A stretch of DNA of 64,000 nucleotides from Cordilura impudica. Taxonomy: Eukaryota > Arthropoda > Insecta > Diptera > Scathophagidae. This document shows positions 33,311 through 44,473 of the stretch, piece by piece. The notes under the pieces were generated by a model that ran no database searches, was not told the DNA's origin, and saw only the letters and a program-made list of their open reading frames with translations. The DNA lies in contig OY821521.1 of assembly GCA_963682025.1 (NCBI GenBank), positions 96,766,051 to 96,830,050 on the forward strand. Reading direction: 5' to 3'. The position numbers were made by a program, and so were the translations under genes. The stretch's first letter is position 1; each line of letters starts with the position of its first letter.

Positions 33311-34160
33311 TAGTTTTCTGGTGGATTAGGTTGATTTCGGACATAAGTACGGAGAACCACTGGCTTTATTCTAGGATTTTCCCTATAAACGTACTCGCGA
33401 ACTAATATCCCAATAGGCCAAAATTCAGGGTCAACGATTTTATCAAATATCTAACATGGGACAATCAACCTGAATGAGGATATGCTACGATTCAGATCAG
33501 CACTAATCTTGAAACACAGGATATCCAAGCCCACATCGATTTTTGACTTAAAATAGAATAATAAATCATCGGAAGTTGTATCCTGAGCATGACGTGAAAC
33601 AAAAATGGTCTTTCGCACTTTTTCAGAAACGTTGATTGCCTGATCGTTCAAGGAGCAGCACTCTTAGATGAAGATCTTAGAGCACGTTTTGGGTCAGTTG
33701 AGTAAAGTTAAAATAAGGCATCGGGGAAATATTTATAACCGGAGTGGCAGTGACAGATAAAACCGGAGGAGCCGCAGTTTAATTTGTAGAAGCAGATGGT
33801 AGAGGGGAACAGTGTTCATATTCATGAAGAGTACCAGCAAATTTATTTAATTATGGAATTTAGTAAATAATTAACCATATTTAGAAAATTTAGCTTGTAA
33901 AGCAACAAGATCATCATTAATCCGTTTAAACTCGTTATAAAAATTTTTAAAAAAAGTTATAAAATTCAACGCCAATCACTCTGCAACGGGGGCATGTCCA
34001 TTGAAAGTGTTTACCCGCATCAGCAAGAGCATCTGCATTATGTGGCTGAAGGCCACCAGTACATCTGAAATGAAAAGGTTCAATGCATAGCCAGCAAGAA
34101 ACCATACGTTCAGTCCCAGTAACAGTCCATTATGGTATAAATCAGTTTAAACAGCACGGA
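33311..34160 (-). pseudogene. Non-LTR ORF1 with PHD-like zinc finger
   Basis: On the minus strand, at 34105-33981, CWLCIEPFHFRCTGGLQPHN and, further on, HFQWTCPRC give a Cx2C...HxxxC...Cx2C pattern like a PHD finger. The C-terminal part at 33651-33310 (SEKVRKTIFVSRHAQDTTSD, then DILCFKISADLNRSISSFRL, then a proline/asparagine end) is a typical conserved tail of CR1-like ORF1 proteins. The middle is frameshifted. ORF1 proteins bind the element RNA; the role of the finger is unknown. Confidence 0.65.
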
Positions 34161-34261
34161 AATGAAAAGATTTGATATTACGATTACGATATTCAATATT
34201 ATCACAAAGCAAGATATTGTAGACACAAACCAGTTGTACTTCACAATATGTTAGAGATTCG

Positions 34262-34499
34262 AAAAGCACTAGATTGAAAAGCTTTGAAAGGTATTTCTTT
34301 TTAGCCTTCCACCATATTTATAAATTTGCACTATGTGGAACATTTTTGTAGAGTAATGCTCATTTAAAGTTGCTATTAACACATATATAAAACACATGCT
34401 GTGTGTGTGTTTGTTATAAATATCAAAAGCCCTGTTTTGAATTGTGAATTGGCTAAAATTGATTAGCATGCCTTTGGACTCTTTTAGAAGTATTTATTA
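34262..34499 (+). mobile_element. Helitron fragment, internal part
   Basis: GAAAGGTATTTCTTTTTAGC, TTTAAAGTTGCTATTAACACA and GAATTGTGAATTGGC match the 41861-42240 Helitron in order, interrupted at 34500 by a MITE. Confidence 0.6.
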
Positions 34500-34851
34500 G
34501 GGCCTGTTTACACTACCACCCTCTATAAGACGACCTGTTAAATGTCGAGTATTATGAGAAAGTCGTATCATGTAAAAAGCTTATGTTATGAAATTGACAG
34601 TCTGTAGGATTTTATTTTCGAAGTCCGATGGTTTTAGAAACATTTCTAAAAACTTGCCATTTTCATCGTACCAGAGTTCTTTTTTTGGTCATACTAAAAA
34701 AGGTAAACAAAAACAAAGAAAGTGGAAATAAAATATATATTTCAAAATAAATTTGCTTGTTATTCTAAACAGCTGTTTCCATAAGACTTGAGTGTGATGG
34801 ATTTTAATTTCGAAAAATCGTACGACTGAGTGGTATAGTGTAAATGGGCCT
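34500..34851. mobile_element. MITE (352 bp), GGCC..TTTACACTA ends, possible TTA duplication
   Basis: The left end is GGGCCTGTTTACACTA. The right end is the inverse of AGGCCCATTTACACTA. TTA is on both outer sides (34497-34499 and 34852-34854). Inverted similarity continues weakly through CGAC(C/G) and TTTTCG. A 3-bp TWA duplication suggests the Harbinger group. Confidence 0.65.
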
Positions 34852-34869
34852 TTACCAAAGCCATTTGTA

Positions 34870-35245
34870 TATACTTGCAGACTCCAGCCCTCGAAATTCG
34901 AGTGCAAATTCTAGGAAATTTTATTTTTTCATTAAATATAGACCCTAAAGGTATGTTAATCAATTATAGCCAATTCACAAATCAACACAAAAAACAAACT
35001 CATTTTTATTATAAACACATTAACAAATTTAATAAACACATAGCATTGTATAATTTTATGTATGTGTTAGTAGCAACTTTAAATGTAATTTACTCAAAAC
35101 AAAGGAAAAAATTTTAAAGTCCGTAAATCTGCAAAACGGCTAAAAAGAAATAGCTTTCAAATAATATTCGCTTGGTCAAAATCGGGATAAAACGGTAGAA
35201 CAAAACATCGGTCACAAGAAATCGCCTAGCCTATTAATATTATAG
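34870..35245 (-). mobile_element. Helitron copy in reverse orientation
   Basis: From the right, the minus strand has AATATTAATAGGCTAGGCGATT, ATCCCGATTTTGACCAAGCG and TTTCTTTTTAGCC, and ends with the hairpin GCACTCG-AATTT-CGAGGGC and CTGGAGTCTGCAAGT. The last four bases are mutated from CTAG. Another scrap of the same family lies at about 35280-35425. Confidence 0.7.
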
Positions 35246-35425
35246 ATTTTCTGTGTTCAACAGATATTTGTAATGAACTTGAATGAATTTTATTTAAAAA
35301 GTGGCGAATTGTGAATTAGCCAAAATTGATTAGCATAATTTTAGGCTCTTTTGAAATTATTTATTATATGGAAAAATAAAATTTTCTAGAATTTGCACTC
35401 GAATTTTGAGGCCAGGCTCAATTAC

Positions 35426-36430
35426 TTTTAATGATTGAGTTACAAATTAATCAGGCTCAAGAGCAAATGTTTTTGCTTTATATAAAGAAAAAAATATTAT
35501 CACATTTGTTTATACAGCTATGGTACATAACTATGTTTTTGAGTTTAATGAAATAAATTTCAAGTTTAAAGTACGAGTTGTTTTGCATAACGGAAAAATA
35601 TCTTGCGCAACTATGATAGCGCGTTCCGTGCATATAAATATTACTAATCTGCTGAAAATGACAAGTACTTCAGAATGAACATGGGCATTTTTGTATTTTA
35701 CTAAAGAGTTGTTCAAAACTGAAATTTTATTTTCGTTCAAACAGCGATCAGGAAACCAAACATCACACCAAGCTGCACATATAAAATCACAAGCAGGTTG
35801 TAACATTTCTTGATGTTTTGGAATGAGAACAAATGCCACAGTGACGAGAATAGCTTAACACCTAAAAGTTTAGCAAAGTACTTATAAAAATTGCATCTCG
35901 TCTCTCAATTTTACGTTAACACATTTTATAAGTACTAATTCCGAACGAAATTATAACCAATGTTTGGAGCAGATGTTGTGCCACCTAGGTAGAGCAACAA
36001 CACTATTTATTATGCAAATGTTATTACTTGTTGTGTCACACACTATCATAAGTATTTATAGATCTGCACAAATTGAAGTTAAGCTTTATTCGATACCTTT
36101 TACCTATATTTAATTTTTATCTTTATTTTTCCATCAAAATATAGACACCATTTTTTTTGTAGCGTTCTCATGTAAAATTCTTTGAAACTTTCAGCATATT
36201 CCATTACTGCTTTATAAATACCAACTTGTGAAAATGTTGAAATTTATATTCTCGACTCCAACTGTCTTTGATCTGTTTATTCTGTAGAGGTGATTATTAA
36301 GTTATCACAACTTCCGACTCAAAGTTTTTGTTATTTATCATCCAGGTCTTAAACTAAATATTTTACAAGTTTGCATTGTATTGTCAAGCACTTATTCCCA
36401 TGCTAAATATCGAGAAGTATTGATTTTTTT
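35426..36430. other. No confirmed gene; weak minus-strand frame 35531-35839
   Basis: A minus-strand frame of about 100 codons contains QPACDFICAAWCDVWFPDRC, then a hydrophobic stretch. It has no ATG at its hydrophobic start (GTG), no recognised domain and no partner exon. The rest is AT-rich DNA unlike any repeat in the window. TGAAACTTTCAGCAT at 36183 matches 14 of 15 bases with the motif upstream of gene 1 at 11308. Confidence 0.2.
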
Positions 36431-36479
36431 CCAAACAATGTTTCGTATTTAAACAATTAGCTTATCTTCATATAAAAAC

Positions 36480-36660
36480 AGAACACGCAAGATGGCTATT
36501 ACTAATCTACAGGTATAATTGAATCAATTATAGCGTGGCCATGACATTGCTACTATTTACCTAATGATTTATAGCAATAAAAAAAATCAAAAAAATATAA
36601 CTTCACCTTTTTTACAACACACCTTTTATAAGGGCACCTAGGCACTTTTTTAGTATTATG
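36480..36660 (+). promoter_or_regulatory. Promoter-like tract with TATAAG, paralogous to 42930-43150
   Basis: CACCTTTTTTACAACACACC then TTTTATAAGGGC (TATA at 36627) closely matches CACCTTTTTTAATCAGCACACC and TTTTATAAAAGC at 43105-43136. Upstream similarity includes CCTAATGATT(T/C)AT, ATAAAAAAATCAA and a weaker match for about 150 bp more. Neither tract matches a mobile element in the window. I infer duplicated proximal promoters. Confidence 0.4.
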
Positions 36661-36822
36661 CGAGGTTTATTGATTTTATTTTTTTTTCTGATTGTTATTC
36701 ATTGAAAAATGTATTTCAATTACGACGAAAGTGCTGATGTCGTGACTAGTGAAAACAGAATTAACCAATTAACTAGTGACTATTTTTACACGTGTAAAGT
36801 AATATATAGGAGATATTTATAA
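36658..36822 (+). other. Possible small secreted-peptide gene or pseudogene with in-frame TGA
   Basis: About 30 bp after the TATA-like box, ATG opens MRGLLILFFFLIVIH, which looks like a signal peptide, then TGA. The same frame continues for 38 codons (KMYFNYDESADVVTSENRIN..., ending CKVIYRRYL) to TAA. It could be a pseudogene, a misplaced start, or chance in T-rich DNA. There is no homologue I recognise. Confidence 0.15.
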
Positions 36823-36847
36823 TTTTCATATTGTCGAAAATTAAGTT

Positions 36848-37260
36848 TTATATACCCTCCACACCACTGTGGATAGGGTAGGTTTGTCATTCAATTTGTA
36901 ACACATCGAAAGAATTTCCGGAGACCCCAAAACCACAAATTTTCTTGATCCTTATAACATGGGAAACTGATTTAGCGATGACCGTTTCTATGTGAAAATC
37001 ACGATCATACCCTTAATAATAAAGCTAAATTCTTCGTTTTTACACAAAATCGTTTATTAACATATTGAAGTAGTTGCTGTCTAAAATCATCGAAATCGAT
37101 CCAAAAGGTCAGGAGATATGACTGGAAATATATGTTTGTTGTTTTTCTTCAGACATGTATATGTTGTAATTCTTCTTATTGTTACAGACATTGTAGTTGT
37201 GGCATTTGCTGCATGTTTGTACGGTTATACTGCACATGTCATATTAGCCTAAGCAAGTAC
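36848..37260 (-). repeat. Family R-like 3' end fragment
   Basis: TATACCCTCCACACCACTGTGG, then CATTCAATTTGTAACACATCG and CTCCGGAGACC-type sequence match the terminal part of family R (37608, 43187), but are more diverged. The later TTGTAGTTGTGGCATTTGCT stretch is the same noncoding region seen at 38101 and 44500. Confidence 0.6.
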
Positions 37261-37607
37261 TGAAATATAGTTTTGATCGTTAATCACGATATAATAAAGA
37301 AAGTCGCCAAATTGAAACAAAAAATATAATCGCTAAAAAGCAAATTTTTTTAGAAAGTCTCTATCATCTAAAAGTATCCTTCCTTCAGAAGTAAATTTTT
37401 TTAAGTGCTTACAAAAAATTATTGTTTTTGAGACAAGAACATTTTCTTATTTTTTATAAAAAGTATTTTTTAAGTAACATTTATTTAAAACAGTACCTTT
37501 TTGAAATACCATTTTGTAAAAAACTAAAAAAAAAATTTTTTTAAATTCCCTTTTCTAAAACATAGACTTTTTAAAAATAGTAATGACTTATTTAAAAAAA
37601 GGACCGT
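37261..37607. other. No gene recognised
   Basis: This is A/T-run-rich DNA between two family R ends; nothing could be identified. Confidence 0.4.
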
Positions 37608-39385
37608 TTTTTATACCCTACTCCAGTGTGCAGAGGGTATATATAAGTTTGTCATTCCGTTTGTAATAATTAGAAAGAAAATTTTGGACCCCATAAAATA
37701 TATATATTTGTGATCCATATAACAACCGGAGTTAATATAGCGATGTCCGTCTGTCCGTATGTCCGTCTGTGGAAATCACGATGACGGCATCAATCGGGCA
37801 GCTAGGGTGCTCGTTGACATAAAAAATGATTCACCAACATCCTGAAAAGTTTTCTATTTATAATCGTCCAAATCGGTCGATTAAGGCCCGAGATTTAAAT
37901 GAAGAACTAAAAAAATTCTTGAAAAAATATAATTTTCTATGTTGTTCTTGTCACGATCACGCGCTGAATAGTGCAGCTACAGTGATCATTTTAGTGAGAA
38001 TGATTCACCAAATTCATGGAAAGATCTCTGTTTTAAAAATCATTAAAATCGGTATAACAGGTCCAGGGAAATCTCTTAAAAATTAAAAAAAAAATGAAAA
38101 ATATGATATTTCTATATTGTTCTTGTTGTTATTCTAAATGTTGTGTTGTTGTCATAGCTTGACTTGTTGTTTTTGTGGTCGTTATGGTAATAATATAATA
38201 AAACCTAACCCTTTGTACATTTTTTTATTAACTCTGGTAGAAAAATTTAAAAGTTTCCATTGTTTTGGCATCACTCTAAAAATTTGTTAGATAATTTCTG
38301 TTATTACCACGAGCCTGCCTGCAAAATTTCAGATCGAATGGCTTACGAGAAATTGGTTAAAATCGATCCAAAATATTTCGACAAGCAGACACTACGAGTT
38401 AATATAAAGGGAGTAAAAATTCACCAACATCTAAAGCAAATAATGCTAAAATACCTAGTTGTTAATAAAAAAAAAAACAATGTAAATATAGCAAAAAAAA
38501 ATTTTATGTACAAATTTATTTATAAATTTATATAAACATATTAAATAATACAAATAATATACATATATTATATACATATGTATATCCATAACAACTGCAT
38601 GTTAGAAATAAGTCGGTATAATATTTTATTTACATAAAATTCTGCAATATTTTGTTGTGGGGAAAATACATTTATTTTGCATTAACAGAGTGTCACTTCA
38701 TTTTGCTCAGCGTGACTATGCCACAGTAGATGACACCACAATTTTTGTTTGTTCTAAATAGCTTTGCAATAGTTATTTCTATTTTAACATGAATGTTAAT
38801 ATTTTCAACTAGATATCATACAGAACAATGTTAAGAGTATACACGGGCTGGTCTTTTATTTCATACGTTTTTTCATTATTCTTTTACAAATATGAACATA
38901 AGTTTGGCATATTGTCTTTACATTTGTTGTCTTTACAAAATAGAGTTACCGAGTTCATCAATGAGTTTTTTGCTTTCAAAATAGTTCTACATAGTTATAT
39001 AGAATTACTATTCTGCTTTACCTACAAAATATCTGATTGCGATTACATCTAATTTTTAAAAATTGTTTATAATTACTAAAGCATTATTATTCACATAAAT
39101 ACAAAATTGCACTTTTTAAATTTTCCATTCAAATTTAAGAAAATATCAATTCTAAAAACTGGAATTAAAAATTTCCAATTATAAATTACAATTAATTGAA
39201 TTTCAGAAAATCATATCAAAACGTCGGAAATCTTTAATATATAAATTTTATTCGTTAAACACAAATTGAAATTCCAAAAAAAAAACACCAAATACCTGTG
39301 TTTACATTTAAAAAATTTTTACATTTAAAAAAAATGTTGACATTCAGGAGAAATTAATAGCTTTTCAGTACCGCGATTCAGCAAC
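37608..39385 (-). repeat. Family R copy II (truncated)
   Basis: It begins TATACCCTACTCCAGTGTGCAG, includes GTCCGTCTGTCCGTATGTCCG, and then follows copies I and III base for base over long tracts (38226 matches 1 and 44580). The palindromic head is missing. An unrelated insert at 39386-39925 and an M fragment follow. Confidence 0.75.
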
Positions 39386-39925
39386 TTCTTTTAACGATAG
39401 TCGAATCGTTAAAAAAATAAAATTGCAAAATTATCAGTAAAATTTTTAAACGATATTCGCTATTGTTAAAGTCAGCTGTTGTTGTTATCTAAACGACAAC
39501 CATTTTTGTGTTGTTTATTCAATCGATAAAAACTTAAATTTTTAGGTTGAAATGTCGTCATACATAAATAAAAATCATAAAATAGTGAAAATATTTTGCT
39601 TTAATTAAAAAACTTTTTTATATAAATAAAAAAAATTCAATTCACTATTTCATTTTCAAATAAATACACAGAAATATTAGTAAAAAAATAAAGATATTAA
39701 ACATAAACATAAAATCATCCTGTCAAACACGAAGTAATTTGTTTTTTTCTATTCTTCTTTGTGTTTTTCGCTTATTTTGACAGAGATGCCACTCGTTTAC
39801 AATTTAAATAAATAGAAAAATAGATTTGTCGAATGTCGTTAAGATGTATGTACTTAGTGAATCACTTAATCCTTAGTGCAAACAACAATAGCTGTCGATA
39901 TATTTTGCGATTGTCGGATCGTTGA
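39386..39925. mobile_element. Insert in family R (AACGATAGTC / GATTGTCGGATCGTT ends)
   Basis: A ~540-bp block from CTTCTTTTAACGATAGTCGAATCG to GCGATTGTCGGATCGTTGAAA is present in copies II and III but absent from copy I at about 1335-1345. There the sequence runs straight from CATTTCAGGATAAGAAAACA. Imperfect inverted ends (AACGATAGTC..AATCGTT versus TTGCGATTGTC..ATCGTT) suggest a MITE-like insert in the common ancestor of II and III. Confidence 0.55.
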
Positions 39926-39927
39926 AA

Positions 39928-40236
39928 TGTACAGAAAACAAAAATATTGCACTGATTCTTCTCAAATTTTGTTTGTATATATTTTTGCAAAATACAAGAG
40001 ACTTTACCAAACATAGTCAGAATCGGTCCATTTTTGGGCCTAGTCCCCATAAAGATATAGCATCCGCTATGAACTTTTTCATATCTGCAGCCAAGAAAAT
40101 TAAAAAAATCCCACTCAAATTTGGTTTATGCTTATTTTCTACGTCCAGTTAGTTGGGCCTATGAGATAGGGTCTCTAAACGCATGGTATAGGGTATCATA
40201 TATTCGGTCTAGACCGACTATAATTTTCTAACTTGT
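39928..40236 (-). mobile_element. Family M head fragment
   Basis: It is the 5' ~300 bp of family M, ending with the hairpin TTCGGTCTAGACCGAC and ATTTTCTAACTTGTT. The tail with the GTCY tract is missing. Confidence 0.75.
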
Positions 40237-40599
40237 TGTTCCTCGATAAGTGTGACTATATAAAATTTTTGTGATATACAAATAGGTTTCTAGATGTACA
40301 TATGGAGGTTTAAAAAGAGATCTAGAATTCATTTGGTATACCACAAATAGCGCAGAAAAATATTGATATACAAAAAGTTGTGCACAAGCCAAATTTGAAT
40401 AGACGGCAATCACAACTTAAATGATTGCATCCCTGTGTCCTTTTTGCAGCCAACTTTCCTGAGTACATTTAAAGTACCTAAGGGTATCCCCGAATTGTGA
40501 TTTTTGTACATTGTACTGACAAAGAGGAAATCAAATTAAGATTTCAATATAAAATGAACAAACTAGTATTGAAGTTATAAAACTAGTGATATCTCGAAG

Positions 40600-41262
40600 A
40601 TGGTTGATAGAAGTCATTCAAATGTGTGCTTCGAAACCTGTAAAATGGTGGAAAACAAGCCAAAAAATGACCACAACAAAATTTTCTCTGAAGTAGAAGA
40701 ACGTTTAATTTAAATAAAAAATAAAGCAAATCCCTTTTATAGTAAATCAAGACTTGCTTCTTTAGCTGAAAATGGCTTGGTTTAAGAAAGCCAGTGCATC
40801 TATAATAAGAAATGCGCTTCACAAAGTAGGTCTAAATTGTAGAAAAGCAAGAAAAAATCCGTTTATTAGTAAGTGCATTCGAACAACACGATTGAGTTTT
40901 GTTAAGAAACATGAACATTATGATTTTTCTTTCTGGATGAAGGGATCTTTTCGCTTCCATGATGTGATAAGAACATCTTTTTTTTCGTAAAAACCAAGTC
41001 GAAACAGTTGAACTACATAGGACGTAGGTGGGGAATAGTTTGAGTGGACTCGCCCCACTGCGCGACGTTTGTTGTTTAACGTCCCCCATTATGGAGACAC
41101 CTCTAGAGTGACATAAAATACATATGTAGATAGTCTGGATTAAAAATGTCCTATTGCAAGAAGCGGGAAAATATCGCCTGATTATTGTCAAAAATCAGTC
41201 GAATCTATTCCCAAGAGACTTAAAATGATTATAAAAACCAAGAAATTACATACCAAATATTA
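40600..41262 (+). pseudogene. Tc1-like transposase remnant
   Basis: The frame at 40772-40990 reads SASIIRNALHKVGLNCRKAR, then KNPFISKCIRTTRLSFVKKH: the second helix-turn-helix and linker of Tc1-like transposases. At 41195-41262 a frame reads SNLFPRDLKMIIKTKKLHTKY, matching the C-terminal VESMPRRL...TKY box. The catalytic middle (40990-41190) is scrambled. It is inactive. Confidence 0.65.
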
Positions 41263-41860
41263 GTTTATTACAAATAATCACAAGAATTGCAAGTCTTTGA
41301 AGACGTCCGATTTTGGGCCTGTGAAACTTTTGTTTAATTGTTGAATTTTAATTCCGTTTTCTGTTTTTGGTCTAAAAGTTTTTTATTTTAGATTTTTCGG
41401 TGTTTTTGCCAACATAATTAGTTCACACAAGTGACCGAGTTTTGCTTGCAATAACTGTACAAATCTATTAAACAAAGTTTAGATATATAGAATTTCGACT
41501 TGATTTTTTTTTGTATATATATTATTTTTTTAAACTTTAAGTATAAATAAACCATGAATTCTAAAATCACATAAAACTGAAAAATCTTAAATATATGCGA
41601 AAATATGCAGTAAAAATCACAAATCCACTTAAAAGCGAAATATGCACTTAGTATGCAAAAATGTTGCAAATTTTTAGATTCGGAAAAGTATTTTGTCAAA
41701 ATTGATTTTAGGCTGCACGTCACAATAATGCATTTGCATGAATTATGCATTAGCGATATTGGATTTGTGGACGTGGCACCTCCCAAGCAAAACATATATT
41801 TATCATAAAATATCTAGAGCGCTATTATACCGAGAGGATTGAAACTTTGTGTGAGTTAAA
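41263..41860. other. No gene; Helitron-type monomer at 41760-41855
   Basis: GTGGACGTGGCACCTCCCAAG and GATTGAAACTTTGTGTGAG at 41768-41855 match the tandem monomer of the 48227 Helitron. The rest is AT-rich and unassigned. Confidence 0.5.
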
Positions 41861-42240
41861 TCTATAAACTATAATATTAATAAGCTAGGCAATTTTTTAT
41901 TACCGATGTAGGTTTCACAGTTTTACCCCGATTTAGACAAAAAATTTATCATTTGAAAGGTATTTCTTTTTAGCTGTTACCCATATTTACAGATTTTCAT
42001 CGTCTGGAATATTTTTTGGAGTTATGATCGTTTAAAGTTGCTACTAACACATACATTAAATTATACAATGCTATGTGTTTGTTTATTAAATTTGTTAATG
42101 TGTTTGTGTTAATGTGTTGAGATTGTTTTCTTAATTTAAAATGAGTTGAATTGTGAAGCATACCTTTAGGGTCTCTATTAAATGAAAAAATAAAAAATCC
42201 TAGAATTTGCACTTGAATATCGAGTGCTGGAATCTGCTAG
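41861..42240 (+). mobile_element. Complete non-autonomous Helitron, 380 bp
   Basis: It starts TCTATAAACTATAATATTAA after an A. It ends with GCACTTG-AATA-TCGAGTGC then TGGAATCTGCTAG, followed by T. Insertion between A and T, a 5' TC, a 3' hairpin and CTAG are all present. It has no Rep/helicase gene. It also serves as the empty site for the hAT insertion at 18243. Confidence 0.88.
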
Positions 42241-42929
42241 TAGTTATAAATTTACGAAGTAGACATCGTAGTGCTCAGCGTGGGGCATCGCATATAAAAT
42301 AAATAATTAATATACTCTCTCCAATAATTATTATTATTAATTTAATAAATCAAAATTGTCATTAGTTTGCTTTGATTTGCACAATGATTTTGTGATTTTT
42401 ATGAGTTAATAATTATTTTATGGATGATTGTAAAATATTTTTATGATTTTTAAAAGATTTTATATTGTTAAACTTGTTTCAAAAAATAACAATACCAATT
42501 ATTTTTTTCAACAATATTTCAACAATTGCTGATTGTAAATTTATTATTAAATTTTACAATCTCTTTCTGAGAGTGTACCGAAAATATTGTTGTAAATGTA
42601 AACAGCATCCACGCAAAAAGCTATTTATATACTAGTGGCGATTAGGGTGAAACAACGTTCGATGAGATGCCCTAGTTCTTAATATTTACAACACTTTCAT
42701 TTGTTTGAACTAAGTACTCGTAATCAAGGTGATAGAAAATATAATATTTGCACACCTCTTATAATGTCCGAATACTGAATATTAATCGCACCATTGGGGA
42801 TAATGAACATATTTCCAGCAAAATCAATGGGAATAGGTACATTTAATTTTATTTATTTACATTAACGTCGATTTAACAATATACATTAGCATTACGTCTG
42901 TGCACTTGACACAAATTCCAAATAATGTT
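42241..42929. other. No gene recognised
   Basis: AT-rich DNA with no repeat match; possibly host intergenic sequence. Confidence 0.4.
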
Positions 42930-43150
42930 TAGCCTAGAACCAATTAATATCATTTGCTCATTTGCTATGAAAAGCAAACACACAGTTTGTTTTTGCTAAT
43001 TTACTGGTATTTTTGTGTTAATTAACCCAATAATTATGTCCACGACTTAACTACCATTTTCCTAATGATTCATATTAATAAAAAAATCAAGAATTTATGT
43101 TTTCACCTTTTTTAATCAGCACACCTTTTATAAAAGCAGCAAAACAAATA
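42930..43150 (+). promoter_or_regulatory. Promoter-like tract with TATAAAA, paralogous to 36480-36660
   Basis: TATAAAA at 43129-43135 lies within CACACCTTTTATAAAAGCAG, preceded by CACCTTTTTT. Similarity to the 36.6-kb tract extends upstream through CCTAATGATT. Downstream, a family R element starts within 40 bp, so any gene once here has been separated or destroyed. Confidence 0.4.
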
Positions 43151-43672
43151 GTTTTTGATGTGTAATACGCGCAGGGGGGTAAATTTTTATACCCTCCACT
43201 CTATTGTGCAGAGGGTATATATAAGTTTTTCATTCCGTTTGTAATAATTAGAAAAAAAATTTTTGGACCCCATAAAATATATATATTTGTGATCCTTCTA
43301 ACAACCGGAGTTGATATAGCGATGTCCGTCTGTCCGTCTGTGGAAATCATGATGACGGCATCAATCGGGCGGCTAGGGCGCTCGTTGGTATAAAAACTGA
43401 TTCACGAACATCCTGAGAAATTTTCCGTCTAAAATCGTCCAAATCGGTCAAGTAGGGCCCGAGATTTTAATGAAGAACCAAAAAAAAGTCTTGAAAAAAT
43501 GTAATTTTCTTTGTTGTTATTGTCACGATCACGCACTCAATAGGATAGCTAAGGTGATCATTTTTAGTGAGAATGATTCACCCAACTCATGGGAAGATTT
43601 CTATTTCGAAAATCATTAAAATCGGTGGAACAGGTCCAGGGAAATCTCTGAAAAATTAAAAAAAAAAATTAA

Positions 43673-44473
43673 AACAAGTTAGAAAATTATAGTCGGGCGA
43701 GACCGACTATATGATACCCTATACCATGCGTATAGAGACCCTATCTCATAGGCCCAACTAACTGGACATAGAAAATAAGCATAAACCAAATTTGAGTGGG
43801 ATTTTTATTAATTTTTTTGGCTGCAGATATGAAAAAGTTCATATCGGATGCTATATCTATATGGGGACTAGGCCCAAAAATGGACCGATCCTGACCATGT
43901 TTGGTAAGGTCTCTTGTATTTTGCAAAAATATATACAAACAAAATTTGAGAAGAATCAGTGCAATATTTTTGTTTTTTGATAGATTTAAGTGAAGATCGG
44001 GAAGCAGCTCTATATGGGGCCTATGACTAAGAGTTGTCCCAGGTATAATTTTTCGACTACTCATTAATGGATGTAAAAACGCATACAAACCCAATTTGAG
44101 TAAGATCTATATGACAATTTGGATCTTATGGCAATTTATGTCGATTTCATAGGGGTAATTTGTATGGGGGCTAGGTCTGAACATGGACCGATTCTCACCA
44201 ATTTCAACAGCGTTCATCCTATAGCTAATGGAAGCTTACATACCAAGTTTCATCAAAATATATTCATGTTTGCGACCTGCAGTTTGATTACAAGGTTTAT
44301 ATGGACACACAGACGGACGGACGGACGGACGGACGGACATCGTTAAATCGAATCAGTTAGTGATTCTGATTCGATCGGTATAATTAAAGATGGGTCTTGG
44401 TCAAATATTTTTGGTAGTTACAAACAGCAGCACAAGGTCATTATACCCAAGCCACATAGTGGTATAGGGTATA
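43673..44473 (+). mobile_element. Family M copy M7, nested in family R
   Basis: Copy II of family R is uninterrupted here (AAAAATTAAAAAAAAAATG, then ATATGATATTTCT). In copy III, the same bases are split by AACAAGTTAGAAAATTATAG...GTGGTATAGGGTATA. This fixes both ends of family M at about 800 bp. It contains a GGACGGACGGACGGACGG tract at about 44318. Confidence 0.88.

Noticed and set aside
35531..35839. Minus-strand ~100-codon frame with several Cys and Trp
   Set aside because: Kept only as a note: no ATG at the plausible start, no domain recognised, no splice partner. Length is only marginal for AT-rich DNA.
37180..37260. Possible fourth LITAF exon after an acceptor-like ACAG (CSCGICCMF...)
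   Set aside because: Spacing does not fit CxxC/HxCxxC, no partner exon exists, and the stretch belongs to a family R-like fragment.
43741..44094. 117-codon minus-strand frame
   Set aside because: Inside nested family M copy M7; shadow of the repeat.
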